DNA of 53,335 bases from Hymenobacter lapidiphilus (GCF_013377885.1 NZ_JABKAU010000033.1:1-53335), one strand, 5' to 3'. Positions 22,941 to 31,632 are shown, counted from the stretch's first letter. Translations and numbers: made by a program. Notes: generated by a model not told the origin, from the sequence alone.

Positions 22941-23614
22941 CTAACTACCCACCGACTGCCCCTCCACGCCAGCCACACAAACAGCGGGGCAGCCAGCACA
23001 TCGTAGGTGTAGTGAGCGTGCTGGATGAGTACCAGGATGCCTACCGCCACGGTGCCGGCCAGCAGCAGCCAGCGGCGCCAGCCAACGGGCACTGCCAGCG
23101 CCAGTAGCAGCAGCGTAGCGGTGTGACCCGAGAAGAACAGGTCCTTGGTGATGGGGGTGGGGGCGGCGTAGAGGAACATGTCCACCAGCGGATCCTGCAG
23201 CAGCACCAGGCCCGGCGGCGGCTCCAGCGGCAGCAGCCAGAGCGTGGCGCAACGCAGAAGGTGCAGCAGTAAGTAGGCCCACAATGCCCGTAGCAGCCGC
23301 CCCGGCCGTGGCAGCAGCGTGGTTACTCCCAGCGCAATGCCCAGATAGATAACCGCAAATGTGGCCTCCGAAACATCGTGGGCGGGCAGCCAGTCCAGCA
23401 GCGGGTCGGGCAGGTGGTAGCCGGGGCGCGCCTGCACCCAGGCAAAGAAACCCGGCAGCTGGCTGGCCAGCGCCAGCAGCAGCGCCAGCACCAGCAGCAG
23501 CCGTACCCGGAAGGCCGGCTGGTGCCAGGCCACGGGCCAGGTGAGCGGTGCAACTGGTGGGTTCGTCGTCCTGTTACGGGCTGCTGGTGCGCTGGGGAAA
23601 TCGGGGGGGAGCAT
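22934..23614 (-). CDS. PAP2_C / sphingomyelin-synthase-like membrane phosphatase
   Basis: 226 residues from the ATG at 23614 (MLPPDFPSAPAARNRTTNPP). About six hydrophobic helices (e.g. VRLLLVLALLLALASQLPGF, FAVIYLGIALGVTTLLP, ALWAYLLLHLLRCATLWLLP). The C-terminal half carries KDLFFSGHTATLLLLAL and IQHAHYTYDVLAAPLFVW, i.e. the SGHT and H-x-x-x-D (HYTxDV) motifs of the PAP2_C family, which includes sphingomyelin and ceramide-phosphoethanolamine synthases. Bacteroidota make sphingolipids, so a head-group transferase or lipid phosphatase role is plausible but unproven. Confidence 0.82.
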   Translation of the reverse strand: MLPPDFPSAPAARNRTTNPPVAPLTWPVAWHQPAFRVRLLLVLALLLALASQLPGFFAWVQARPGYHLPDPLLDWLPAHDVSEATFAVIYLGIALGVTTLLPRPGRLLRALWAYLLLHLLRCATLWLLPLEPPPGLVLLQDPLVDMFLYAAPTPITKDLFFSGHTATLLLLALAVPVGWRRWLLLAGTVAVGILVLIQHAHYTYDVLAAPLFVWLAWRGSRWVVRG

Positions 23615-23751
23615 CGCCGGCAAAAGTAGCGCAAAGCAGCCAGCGTGGGGTTGGCGCGTCTGGTAGTTACGGGGGGCGCGCCGGGCGGTGTATATTGGCC
23701 GGAGCCCCCGGTATCCGGCTGCTGCCACTTGCCCTTCTTATTCTGCTGCCC

Positions 23752-25077
23752 ATGAAGAACTGCTACTCCCTGGCCGCCGCGCTGGCCCTCACGCTCTCGG
23801 CCGTCGGCGCGGCCAACGCCCAAAAAAGTAAGCCCGCTGCTTCCGCCTTAACTGCCCGCGTGGCCCAGCTGGCCGAACAGGGAAAACCCCAGGTAATTGC
23901 CTGGCGGCGCGACCTGCACGAACACCCCGAGCTGGGCAACCAGGAAACCCGCACCGCCGCCCTCGTGGCCGCCCACCTGCGTAGCCTGGGCCTGGAAGTG
24001 CAAACGGGTGTGGCCCGCACCGGTGTAGTAGGCATTCTGAAAGGCGGCCGGCCCGGCCCGGTAGTGGCCCTGCGGGCCGATATGGATGGGCTGCCTGTAA
24101 CCGAGTCATCCGGCTTGCCCTTCGCCTCCAAAGTGCGCACCGACTACAACGGCCAGCAGGTGGGCGTGATGCACGCCTGCGGCCACGACACCCATGTAGC
24201 CATGCTGCTTGGGGCGGCCGATGTACTCGTGAAGATGAAGAAAGACCTGCCTGGTACCGTGAAATTCATTTTCCAGCCCGCCGAGGAAGGCTCGCTGCCG
24301 GGCATTGAGGGCGGCGCGCGGCTCATGGTGAAGGAAGGCGTGCTCGAAAACCCCAAGGTCGATGCCATCTTCGGTCTCCACATTCAGGCCCAGACCGAGG
24401 TGGGCCGCCTGAGCTATCGGCCGGGCGGCGAAATGGCGTCGTCCGACGTGTTCACTATCAAAGTGAAGGGCAAATCGGCTCACGGTGCCTACCCCTGGCT
24501 GGCTGTCGACCCAGTGGTGACGGCCGCCCAGATTATTCTGGGTCTGCAAACCATCGTCAGCCGGCAAGCTGAGTTGACGGAAGATGCCGTGGTGCTAACC
24601 GTGGGCATGGTGCACGGCGGGGTGCGCAACAACATCATCCCCGAGCAGGTGGAACTGACCGGCACCATCCGCTGCCTCAATAAGGATATGCAGCAGAAGG
24701 TGTGGGCAGCCGTGCGCCGCACGGCCACTGGCATTGCCGAAAGCGCCGGCGCCACCGCCGAAGTCGACATCACCAATTACGCTCCCATTACCTACAACGA
24801 CCCCGCCCTGACCAGCCGCATGGTGCCCAGCCTGGAGCGCGCCGCTGGCCCGGCCAACGTAACCGTGCAAAAAGCCGTAACCGGGGCCGAAGACTTTGCT
24901 TTCTACCAGGAAAAAGTGCCCGGCCTGTTCGTGTTCGTGGGCGGCATGCCCGTGGGTAAAGACCCCGCCACCACCGCCCCACACCATACAGCCGGCTTTT
25001 TTGTAGATGAAAGCGGCCTTACGCTCGGCGTACGCACCCTCGCCACCCTGGCCCTCGACTATTTGAGCGGAAAGTAA
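23752..25077 (+). CDS. Secreted M20 amidohydrolase
   Basis: 441 residues from the ATG at 23752 (MKNCYSLAAALALTLSAVGA), giving a signal peptide ending near ANAQ. M20D family: WRRDLHEHPELGNQETRTA, RADMDGLPV, VMHACGHDTHVAMLLGAA (metal ligands), FQPAEEG, FGLHIQ, GKSAHGAYPWLAVDPVV (dimerisation domain), GAEDFAFYQ and PHHTAGFFVDE. Relatives hydrolyse N-acyl amino acids, hippurate or IAA conjugates. The signal peptide puts this one in the periplasm, unlike cytoplasmic homologues. It is divergent from the PAP2_C gene. Confidence 0.93.
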   Translation: MKNCYSLAAALALTLSAVGAANAQKSKPAASALTARVAQLAEQGKPQVIAWRRDLHEHPELGNQETRTAALVAAHLRSLGLEVQTGVARTGVVGILKGGRPGPVVALRADMDGLPVTESSGLPFASKVRTDYNGQQVGVMHACGHDTHVAMLLGAADVLVKMKKDLPGTVKFIFQPAEEGSLPGIEGGARLMVKEGVLENPKVDAIFGLHIQAQTEVGRLSYRPGGEMASSDVFTIKVKGKSAHGAYPWLAVDPVVTAAQIILGLQTIVSRQAELTEDAVVLTVGMVHGGVRNNIIPEQVELTGTIRCLNKDMQQKVWAAVRRTATGIAESAGATAEVDITNYAPITYNDPALTSRMVPSLERAAGPANVTVQKAVTGAEDFAFYQEKVPGLFVFVGGMPVGKDPATTAPHHTAGFFVDESGLTLGVRTLATLALDYLSGK

Positions 25078-25214
25078 GTTTTGAGCCATTAGCTGACAGC
25101 TTTGGGGCCGATACACCGATAAGGCGGGTCCACAAAGTATCAAGCAGAGCGGTATGAAGCCAGCCGCTCCCGCTGAACGAATCAGCGTAATCTGTATAAT
25201 CTGCAACATCTGTG

Positions 25215-26090
25215 ATGAATATTGCCCTTGTAACCTGCGAAAGCCTGGCCCAGTACGGTGCCCCCAACGTTGACGACGAAGACGCCCTGCTCACCCGCTA
25301 CCTGCGCGAGCAGGGCCACGATGTGGAGCCGCGTATCTGGAGCAACCCGGTGGTGGAGTGGGGCCGCTACGATGTGGTGCTGCTGAAGTCGCCCTGGGAT
25401 TATTTCGACCGCGTGGAGGAGTTTCTGCACTGGCTCGACACCCTGGAGCGGGACCAGGTACGCCTGCTCAACCCCGTGAGCGTGGTGCGCTGGAACACCA
25501 ACAAGCGCTATCTGCTGGAGATGGAGCAGGCCGGCGTGCGCATTGTGCCCACCCGGCTACTGCCCCGGGGCGAAGCCGTAGATGCCGCCGCGCTGCTCGA
25601 AGAAATGGGCCAGGAGCAGATTGTGGTAAAGCCGGCCGTGAGCGGTGGGGCCAAAAACACCTTCATCATCAGCCGCCACGAAACCGCTGTGCGCCAGCCC
25701 CAGCTAACCGAACTGGTGGCGCAGGAGGATTTTCTGGCCCAGCCGTTTTTGTCGCGCATTCAGGAGGAAGGCGAGTGGTCGTTGCTCTACTACGGCGGCG
25801 AATTCAGCCACGCGGTACTCAAAACGCCCAAGGCCGGCGACTTCCGGGTGCAGCACTACCTGGGCGGTGCCATTGCCCCCCGCGAGGCCCCGGCCCATCT
25901 GCGCCAGGCCGCCGACCGCATCGTGCAGCAGTTCGCGCCCGGCTGCCTTTACGCCCGCGTCGATGGCCTCGACCAGGACGGTGAGCTGCTACTCATGGAG
26001 CTGGAGCTCATCGAACCCTTCCTCTACCTCGCCTCCGCCCCCCAGGCCCTGCCCCGTTACGAGCAGGCGTTGCGGCGGATGGGTGAGTAA
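25215..26090 (+). CDS. ATP-grasp ligase, DcsG-like
   Basis: 291 residues from the ATG at 25215 (a GTG lies one codon upstream). Starts MNIALVTCESLAQYGAPNVD and continues VVLLKSPWDYFDRVEEFLHW, LNPVSVVRWNTNKRYLLEME, VVKPAVSGGAKNTFI, QPFLSRIQEEGEWSLLYYGG, FSHAVLKTPKAGDFRVQ and LLLMELELIEPFLYL: an ATP-grasp fold with the layout of DcsG (O-ureido-serine cyclo-ligase) and of many uncharacterised Bacteroidota homologues. It likely forms an amide or peptide-type bond; no other cycloserine gene is present, so cycloserine synthesis is not implied. Single gene. Confidence 0.85.
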   Translation: MNIALVTCESLAQYGAPNVDDEDALLTRYLREQGHDVEPRIWSNPVVEWGRYDVVLLKSPWDYFDRVEEFLHWLDTLERDQVRLLNPVSVVRWNTNKRYLLEMEQAGVRIVPTRLLPRGEAVDAAALLEEMGQEQIVVKPAVSGGAKNTFIISRHETAVRQPQLTELVAQEDFLAQPFLSRIQEEGEWSLLYYGGEFSHAVLKTPKAGDFRVQHYLGGAIAPREAPAHLRQAADRIVQQFAPGCLYARVDGLDQDGELLLMELELIEPFLYLASAPQALPRYEQALRRMGE

Positions 26091-26114
26091 CTCGGGGCAA
26101 GAAGTCAAGAAGAG

Positions 26115-26247
26115 AAGGGTCATGCTGAGCGAAGGCGCTAGCCGAAGTCGAAGCATCTCTACCGCAACAGTAATTCCTGGCGTCAGGATTAGCATTGCAG
26201 TAGAGATGCTTCGACTTCGGCTAGCGCCTTCGCTCAGCATGACCCTT
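26115..26247. repeat. Family-A palindrome, copy 5, 48-bp perfect arms
   Basis: Arms 26115-26162 and 26200-26247 are perfect reverse complements over 48 bp, including AAGGGTCATGCTGAGCGAAG, GCGCTAGCCGAAGTCGAAGC and ATCTCTAC. Contains the family-A core (CATGCTGAGC ... GAAGCATCTCTAC) with a 10-bp insert in both arms. It lies between the ATP-grasp and SDR genes (convergent). Confidence 0.92.
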
Positions 26248-26268
26248 TTTAATTTCCAGCCTATCCTT

Positions 26269-27060
26269 CTACGAAAACCCGTTCACCGTGAAACCGCCGT
26301 CCACGGCCAGAGTCTGGCCGGTGATGTAGGCGGCGGCGGGCAGGCACAGAAAGGCTACGGCGGCCGATACTTCTTCGGGCTCGCCCACCCGGCCCATGGG
26401 CGTGCGGGCCAGCACACTGGCGCGGAAATCCTCGTTTTTGAGCACCGTTTCGGCCAGCGGCGTGCGGATATACCACGGAGCCACGCAGTTGACGCGGATG
26501 TTGTGGCTGGCCCACTCCACGGCCAGGTTGCGCGTGAGCTGCACCAGGGCGGCCTTGGTCATGCCGTAAATGGCCCCGGTGCGTACGTGCGTGAGGCCCG
26601 CCACCGACGAGATGTTGACGATGCTGCCGCCCCCGGCCGCCACTAGCTGCGGGTGCAGGCCGCGGCTTAGCTCCCAGGCCGAATCGAGGTTGGTGGCCAG
26701 CAGCTGCCGGTACTCGTCGTCGGTGTAGTCGAGGGTGGGCTTGCGGATGTTGGTGCCCACGTTGTTGACGAGGACGTTTATTTGGGGCCAGCGTTCAGCC
26801 AGTTGGCCCAGCAGACCGGCGCGGCCAGCGGGCGTGCTCACGTCGGCGGGTAGGGCGTGGGCGGGCAGGCCCTGCTGCTGCCACTCGGCTACTTGCTGCT
26901 CCAGATCGGCGGCGGTGCGGGCCACGGCTACCACCGTAGCGCCCAGCGCCAGCAGTTCGGCTGCTACCGCAGCCCCAATGCCTTTCGAGGCACCCGTTAC
27001 TACGGCCGTCTGGCCGGCGAGGCTCCAGCGGGAAGGGAAAAAAACAGAAGAGTTGCTCAT
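26269..27060 (-). CDS. SDR-family oxidoreductase (tropinone-reductase-like)
   Basis: 263 residues. Motifs: VVTGASKGIGAAVAAELLAL, LVNNVGTNIRK, IVNISSVAGLTHV, IYGMTKAALVQLTRNLAVEW (Tyr-x3-Lys), VNCVAPWYIRTPL, PMGRVGEPEEVSAAVAFL and ITGQTLAVDGGFTVNGF at the C-terminus. The NNVGTN and WYIRTPLA blocks recall tropinone-reductase-like SDRs found in Bacteroidota. It would use NAD(P)H on a small carbonyl substrate; no neighbour hints at which. An AT-rich 297-bp gap lies upstream. Confidence 0.9.
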   Translation of the reverse strand: MSNSSVFFPSRWSLAGQTAVVTGASKGIGAAVAAELLALGATVVAVARTAADLEQQVAEWQQQGLPAHALPADVSTPAGRAGLLGQLAERWPQINVLVNNVGTNIRKPTLDYTDDEYRQLLATNLDSAWELSRGLHPQLVAAGGGSIVNISSVAGLTHVRTGAIYGMTKAALVQLTRNLAVEWASHNIRVNCVAPWYIRTPLAETVLKNEDFRASVLARTPMGRVGEPEEVSAAVAFLCLPAAAYITGQTLAVDGGFTVNGFS

Positions 27061-27357
27061 ATAGATGTCTTGAAATACTTAAAATTCAGGCTTGTGTATT
27101 GGTCTGCTTCAGAAATGGTATTAACCAGAGATGGTGGCAATTTTTTACATGTATATGACTGTCAATATATTAAAAAGCAAAACGAATTCATTGGCTGATA
27201 TCGATAATTTCAACATGATACTGTTTTGATAATAAATATTTCAACGAACAGTGTATTGTGTTAATAAAATCATAATTTGGTTGCCTGATTGAGGGATTTC
27301 TCGCATCGGGAATCTTTCTTTGATTCAAACCCCCATTTCCACAACCAACCCCAGTTT
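27061..27357. other. AT-rich intergenic region before the M4 protease gene
   Basis: The gap between the divergent SDR and M4 protease genes is visibly AT-rich (for example 27121-27260) compared with the rest of the window. I find no ORF or clear TAnnTTTG box; the closest is ATAATTTGG near 27276. It probably holds the protease promoter. Confidence 0.5.
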
Positions 27358-29823
27358 ATGCACCACAAATACTCTGTTGCAGCACTTTTGCTGCTGGGTG
27401 GCCTTAGCTCTTCGGCCGCCTTTGCTCAGGACTACTCGCGGGTACAAAGTAAGAGCCTGCGCGACAACGGCACGCCCTACCTGATCGAGTTTAAAGCGGC
27501 GGGAAATGCCTTTAAGCTCAGCGACGCTCCAACTGTACTCCGCCAGCAACTGGCCCTAAGCAGCTCCGATGAACTGCTGGCAGTTGAAACCAAGGCCGAC
27601 GAACTGGGCTTCGTGCATGAAAAGTACCAGCAGTACTACAAGGGAATTAAGGTAGAACATGCCCTGTATACGGTGCATGCCCGCCAGGGGAACCTGGAGA
27701 GCATCAGCGGCCAGATAGAAAAGGTGGAAAACCTGAACGTAACGCCTTCGCTCGATGCTGCCACTGGCTTGCAGCGGGCCATGGCCTTTGTGGGAGCCAA
27801 GGAGTACATGTGGCAGGATGCCCGCGAGGAAGCCGGCCTGAAGCAGCAGGAAGCCAACCCCAATGCTACGTACAAGCCCCAGGGCGAACTGGTAGTGATG
27901 CACGATGCCGTTGCCGGTCAGCCGGCACTGGCCTGGAAGTTTAACGTATATGCCAAGGCTCCCCTCAGCCGGGCTTACGTTTACGTAGATGCCCACTCGG
28001 GCCGCGTTATTTCTCAGGATGCCATCATCAAGCACGCGGCGGCTACCGGCACATTTGCCACGGCCTACAACGGCACCCGCAGCATTGCCACCGCCACCAC
28101 TACCGGCGGCTTCTACCTGCGCGAAGCCACCCGCGGCCTGGGCATCGAAACCTACAACTGCAAAAAAGGCAACAGCTACGCCGCTGCTACCGATTTCGTG
28201 GACACCGACAACAACTGGACGTCCGCTGAGTATAACAACGCCAACTTCGACAACATTGCCGGCGATGCGCACTTCGGCGCGCAGGCTACCTACGACTACT
28301 GGAAGGTGGTACACAACCGCAATTCGTACGACAACGCCGGTGCCAAAATCAAGAGCTATGTGCATTTTGACGACATTCCGGGCGGCGCCGGTTACGAAAA
28401 TGCCTACTGGAACGGCTCGGTGATGACCTACGGTGACGGGGCCACCACCTTCAAGCCCCTGACTTCGCTCGACGTGTGCGCCCACGAAATCGGCCACGCC
28501 ATCTGCGAGAAAACAGCCAACCTGACCTACGCCAACGAGTCGGGCGCCATGAACGAAGGCTTTTCCGACATCTGGGGCGCCTGCGTAGAAGCCAAGGCCG
28601 TAACTGACTTCGGCCTGACCGGCATGAGTACCTGGAGCATTGGCGAGCAGATTATGAAGAGCGGCGGCGCCCTTCGCTCGATGAGCAACCCCAACCTGTA
28701 CGGCCAGCCCGACACCTATAAGGGCACTAACTGGAAGCCCACTTCTACTTCGCCCTCCAACGCCAACGACCAGGGCGGTGTGCACACCAACTCGGGCGTG
28801 CTCAACTTCTGGTTCTACCTGCTCAGCCAGGGCGGCACGGGTACCAACGACATCGGCAGCGCTTACTCGGTAACCGGCCTGGGTATTTCCAATGCCGCTA
28901 AAATTGCCTACCGCACCGAAAGCGTGTACCTGACGGCTTCTTCGACCTACGCCCAGGCCCGCACGGCCTCCATTTCGGCGGCTACCGATTTGTTCGGTGC
29001 TGGTTCGGCCCAGGTGGTAGCGGTTACCAACGCCTGGTACGCCGTGGGCGTGGGCGCCGCTTCGGGCGGTACCACCCCGCCGCCCGTTGTGGCCTACTGC
29101 GCCAGCAAGGGCACCAGCGTGGCCTACGAGTGGATTGATTACGTGAAGCTGGGCACCATTACCCGTACTTCGGGTGCCGATGCCGGCTACTACAACGGTA
29201 CGGCCACTAGCACCACTATTGCCGCTGGCTCGTCGCAGACCATCAGCTTCTCGGCTGGTTTCGCCTCGACGGCCTACACTGAAAACTGGCGCATCTACAT
29301 CGACTACAACCAGGACGGCGACTTCTCTGACGCCGGCGAAACGGTCGTGTCGGGCTCTTCGGCCAGCAGTGGCACGCTCTCCGGTACCTTTACAGTACCA
29401 TCTTCGGCCCGCAGTGGAGCCACGCGCATGCGGGTGATCCTGAGTGACAATGCTGCCACCACGAGCTGCAATAACTACAGCTACGGCGAAACGGAGGACT
29501 ACACCGTCAACATCACCGGCGGAACTGGCCTGACGGCCGGCGGTGGCGCTAGTGTTGCCGCCCAGAGCGCTTCGCTCGGCAGCACCAGCCTCGAAAAAGC
29601 GGTTACGCTGTACCCAAACCCGGCAGCCAGCGTGCTCAACATTGTGCTGGCCAGCAAGTCTCCGGCCGTGTCGGCGGTGGTTACCGACCTGCGCGGTGCC
29701 CGCGTAGCCAACGTTTCCTTCGCGAACGGACAGCTGAATGTGGCCAACCTGGCCAGCGGCATCTACCTGCTCACCGTTTCCGATGGTCAGAAAACCTTCC
29801 ACGAGCGTTTCGTGAAGCAGTAA
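27358..29823 (+). CDS. Secreted M4 (thermolysin-like) metalloprotease with GEVED and T9SS sorting domain
   Basis: 821 residues from the ATG at 27358 (MHHKYSVAALLLLGGLSSSA...AFAQ signal peptide). An FTP/PepSY-type propeptide follows (about 25-230, e.g. GFVHEKYQQYYKGIKVEHAL, PALAWKFNVYA). The M4 domain has HEIGH at about 376-380, the third zinc ligand in AMNEGFSDIWG (Glu about 400), and GGVHTNSGVLNFWFYLL. After YAVGVG come a GEVED-type beta-domain (WRIYIDYNQDGDFSDAGE ... YGETEDYTV, about 600-720) and a type IX secretion sorting domain (VTLYPNPAASVLNI ... GIYLLTVSDG, about 745-821). The protein is therefore exported across the outer membrane. Followed by two hairpins. Confidence 0.96.
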   Translation: MHHKYSVAALLLLGGLSSSAAFAQDYSRVQSKSLRDNGTPYLIEFKAAGNAFKLSDAPTVLRQQLALSSSDELLAVETKADELGFVHEKYQQYYKGIKVEHALYTVHARQGNLESISGQIEKVENLNVTPSLDAATGLQRAMAFVGAKEYMWQDAREEAGLKQQEANPNATYKPQGELVVMHDAVAGQPALAWKFNVYAKAPLSRAYVYVDAHSGRVISQDAIIKHAAATGTFATAYNGTRSIATATTTGGFYLREATRGLGIETYNCKKGNSYAAATDFVDTDNNWTSAEYNNANFDNIAGDAHFGAQATYDYWKVVHNRNSYDNAGAKIKSYVHFDDIPGGAGYENAYWNGSVMTYGDGATTFKPLTSLDVCAHEIGHAICEKTANLTYANESGAMNEGFSDIWGACVEAKAVTDFGLTGMSTWSIGEQIMKSGGALRSMSNPNLYGQPDTYKGTNWKPTSTSPSNANDQGGVHTNSGVLNFWFYLLSQGGTGTNDIGSAYSVTGLGISNAAKIAYRTESVYLTASSTYAQARTASISAATDLFGAGSAQVVAVTNAWYAVGVGAASGGTTPPPVVAYCASKGTSVAYEWIDYVKLGTITRTSGADAGYYNGTATSTTIAAGSSQTISFSAGFASTAYTENWRIYIDYNQDGDFSDAGETVVSGSSASSGTLSGTFTVPSSARSGATRMRVILSDNAATTSCNNYSYGETEDYTVNITGGTGLTAGGGASVAAQSASLGSTSLEKAVTLYPNPAASVLNIVLASKSPAVSAVVTDLRGARVANVSFANGQLNVANLASGIYLLTVSDGQKTFHERFVKQ

Positions 29824-29828
29824 GTTTG

Positions 29829-29877
29829 GTTGAGTTTTCTGACTGCGAGCTATTAGCTTTCGGTCAGAAAACTCAAC
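29829..29877. repeat. 15-bp inverted repeat after the protease gene
   Basis: GTTGAGTTTTCTGAC (29829-29843) pairs with 29863-29877. Its 19-nt loop contains AGCTATTAGCT of the AGCT word family. It precedes the terminator hairpin by 6 bp. Confidence 0.7.
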
Positions 29878-29883
29878 AAATAA

Positions 29884-29921
29884 AAGAAGGCCCCGCACCT
29901 AGTTGAGTGCGGGGCCTTCTT
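29884..29921 (+). terminator. Rho-independent terminator of the protease gene
   Basis: 15-bp perfect GC-rich stem, 29884-29898 (AAGAAGGCCCCGCAC) with 29907-29921, 8-nt loop, followed by CGTTTTTC. A convincing intrinsic terminator. Confidence 0.85.
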
Positions 29922-29928
29922 CGTTTTT

Positions 29929-29970
29929 CAGCTAACAGCTAACAGCTAACAGCTAACAGCTAACAGCTAA
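29929..29970. repeat. Tandem heptamer (CAGCTAA)x6
   Basis: Six uninterrupted copies of CAGCTAA. Its last copy supplies the stop codon (TAG on the minus strand, 29967-29969) of the outer-membrane-barrel gene. It uses the same words as the AGCT repeat family elsewhere. Confidence 0.95.
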
Positions 29971-30764
29971 CGAGCCCACGGTGCGTATTCCAGCTTTAGC
30001 TCCAGCTGGCCGTAATTGTCGTTGAGCGGCGAAGCCGAGCGGCCCGCGTCGAAGCCTGGGCTGGGAACCGTGCTGATATCGTCTAGCTGGTCGGTGGTGG
30101 TGAGCGAATACGAGCCTTCGATGGTCGCGTTCAGCCGCGAGGTAAGGCGAACAGTGACGCCCACTCCTATCGGCAGCACCAGCGCCAGGGCAGGGTAGTC
30201 GAAGCGTTCGGGCTCAAGGTAGGCCGGCGTGAAATTGCCACTGGGTCGTTGTGTACCGCGGTACGCCTTCGGGCTGTATAGGGCCAGGCCAACGCCTGTT
30301 TTAAAGTAGGGCTTGATGATGGACGACTGGCCGGCGGGCAAGGAGTAGGCACCTGGGTCGCGCAACGGTTCCCAGCGCACGAAGGCCGTGCCTACCGCAT
30401 TATTGCCCCTGAACGCCAGGCCACGGCTTGGTAAGTAGTCTTTGGCACCGATTTGCAGGTACGATACCTCGCTGCCCACCTGCCAGTGCGGATGAAACTG
30501 GTAGAGCAGGCCCGCGCTCAGGCTGGGTCCCAGAAACTGGTCGCCCAGGCTGCTGGTCAGGTCGCCGTTGTAGTAGCCCACGCCACCACCCAGCGTAAAG
30601 CGCACCGGTCCTTTGTAGTACAGGCGGCCCTGCTTATCGTAGTGGCGGGGGCGGCGCTCGGGGCCGGCCGCCGACTGGGCCAGCGCCGAATGCGTAGCGG
30701 CCGTGGTGAGCAGCAGGGCCGCAGCAGGCAGAAAGGAGCGAAGGGTCACGAAGTTAGAAAGCAA
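29967..30764 (-). CDS. Outer-membrane beta-barrel protein, hypothetical
   Basis: 265 residues with a signal peptide (MLSNFVTLRSFLPAAALLLTT...SALAQ). The body shows alternating hydrophobic/polar strands with aromatic girdles: VRFTLGGGVGYYNGDLTSSL, PSLSAGLLYQFHPHWQVGSE, IKPYFKTGVGLALYSPKAY, PIGVGVTVRLTSRLNATIEG, and a C-terminal strand LELKLEYAPWAR. The GGGVGYYNGDL start and DQLDDIS block resemble DUF6089-type OMP barrels. The C-terminus and stop run into a heptamer tandem repeat, so the native end may have been slightly altered. Confidence 0.78.
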   Translation of the reverse strand: MLSNFVTLRSFLPAAALLLTTAATHSALAQSAAGPERRPRHYDKQGRLYYKGPVRFTLGGGVGYYNGDLTSSLGDQFLGPSLSAGLLYQFHPHWQVGSEVSYLQIGAKDYLPSRGLAFRGNNAVGTAFVRWEPLRDPGAYSLPAGQSSIIKPYFKTGVGLALYSPKAYRGTQRPSGNFTPAYLEPERFDYPALALVLPIGVGVTVRLTSRLNATIEGSYSLTTTDQLDDISTVPSPGFDAGRSASPLNDNYGQLELKLEYAPWAR

Positions 30765-30894
30765 AATGAGGGGCCCGCCGCGCCAGAAGCATGGCAGCCC
30801 GATGAAGCTCTAACGGAAACCAGCGACAAATGATTGTCTGGCCAGCTTTGCGCAGCAGGTTACACGCTTTCGAAACGGCCTTGCAGCGGGGTGC

Positions 30895-31632
30895 TTACTT
30901 GTACGTGCCTTTGGGGTCGGGTAAGTGGGTCAGCAGGTCGGCAATCAGACCGAAGTCGACGGAGGCAATGCTGGTGGCCTGGCCTTTATGCACGGCTTCC
31001 CAGGCCTGGGCGTACTGCTCCTGGTAGTAATAGGCGCGGGCCAGCTGCTGCCAGGCGTTGGCGTTGGCGGGGTCTTGGGTGGTGGCCTTCTGTAGCAGCT
31101 CGGTGCCGGTTTTCAGGTCCTTTTTCTTCTTGCTCTGCTCGTAGCGGATCAGGTAGCTGGTGCCCAGGTCGGAGAGAAACGACGAGTTGGTGGGAGCCAA
31201 CGTCAGGCTCTTTTCCAGCAGCTCAATCGCCTGTTCGGGCGTGGGGTTGCTGCTGGCTAGTACGCCCAGGCCGTGGTAGGCATTGGCGTTGCTAGGGTCG
31301 AGCACCCAGGCCAGGTTAAAGCGGTAGGCGGCCGTATCGCGCTGGTTTTCCACCAGGTACTCGTAGCCTTTGCGGCTGAAAAACTGGCTGGCTTCGGCCC
31401 GCGAGGGGAAGCTGCCGGCCAGCCCTGCCACAGTAGCCGGCCCCAGCGCCTGCTCGGCCTGCACCGCCGAAAGGCCGCCAAAGAGCGGCTGGCTGCGGCT
31501 GCCCAGCACTGCTTCGCGGGTGTCGGCGGTAGCCGTTTTTGCCGCCTTGCCGGCCCGCTGGGCCAGGGTTGGTTGCAGTCCGGCGCCCAGTAACAGCGCA
31601 GTCAGCAGGAAAACAGGAATCGGGAGTTTCAT
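30895..31632 (-). CDS. Secreted TPR protein
   Basis: 245 residues from the ATG at 31632 (MKLPIPVFLLTALLLGAGLQ...LAQ signal peptide); the frame upstream of it is unlikely to be used. TPR motifs cover about 95-225: AAYRFNLAWVLDPSNANAYH, AIELLEKSLTLAPTNSSFLS, LLQKATTQDPANANAWQQLA and YYQEQYAQAWEAVHKG. Probably a periplasmic scaffold; partner unknown. It has a -7 box about 52 nt upstream. Confidence 0.85.
   Translation of the reverse strand: MKLPIPVFLLTALLLGAGLQPTLAQRAGKAAKTATADTREAVLGSRSQPLFGGLSAVQAEQALGPATVAGLAGSFPSRAEASQFFSRKGYEYLVENQRDTAAYRFNLAWVLDPSNANAYHGLGVLASSNPTPEQAIELLEKSLTLAPTNSSFLSDLGTSYLIRYEQSKKKKDLKTGTELLQKATTQDPANANAWQQLARAYYYQEQYAQAWEAVHKGQATSIASVDFGLIADLLTHLPDPKGTYK

Noticed and set aside
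27556..29898. Long minus-strand open frame antisense to the M4 protease
   Set aside because: Same GC-driven shadow effect; no domain, and the M4/T9SS motifs on the plus strand are unambiguous.
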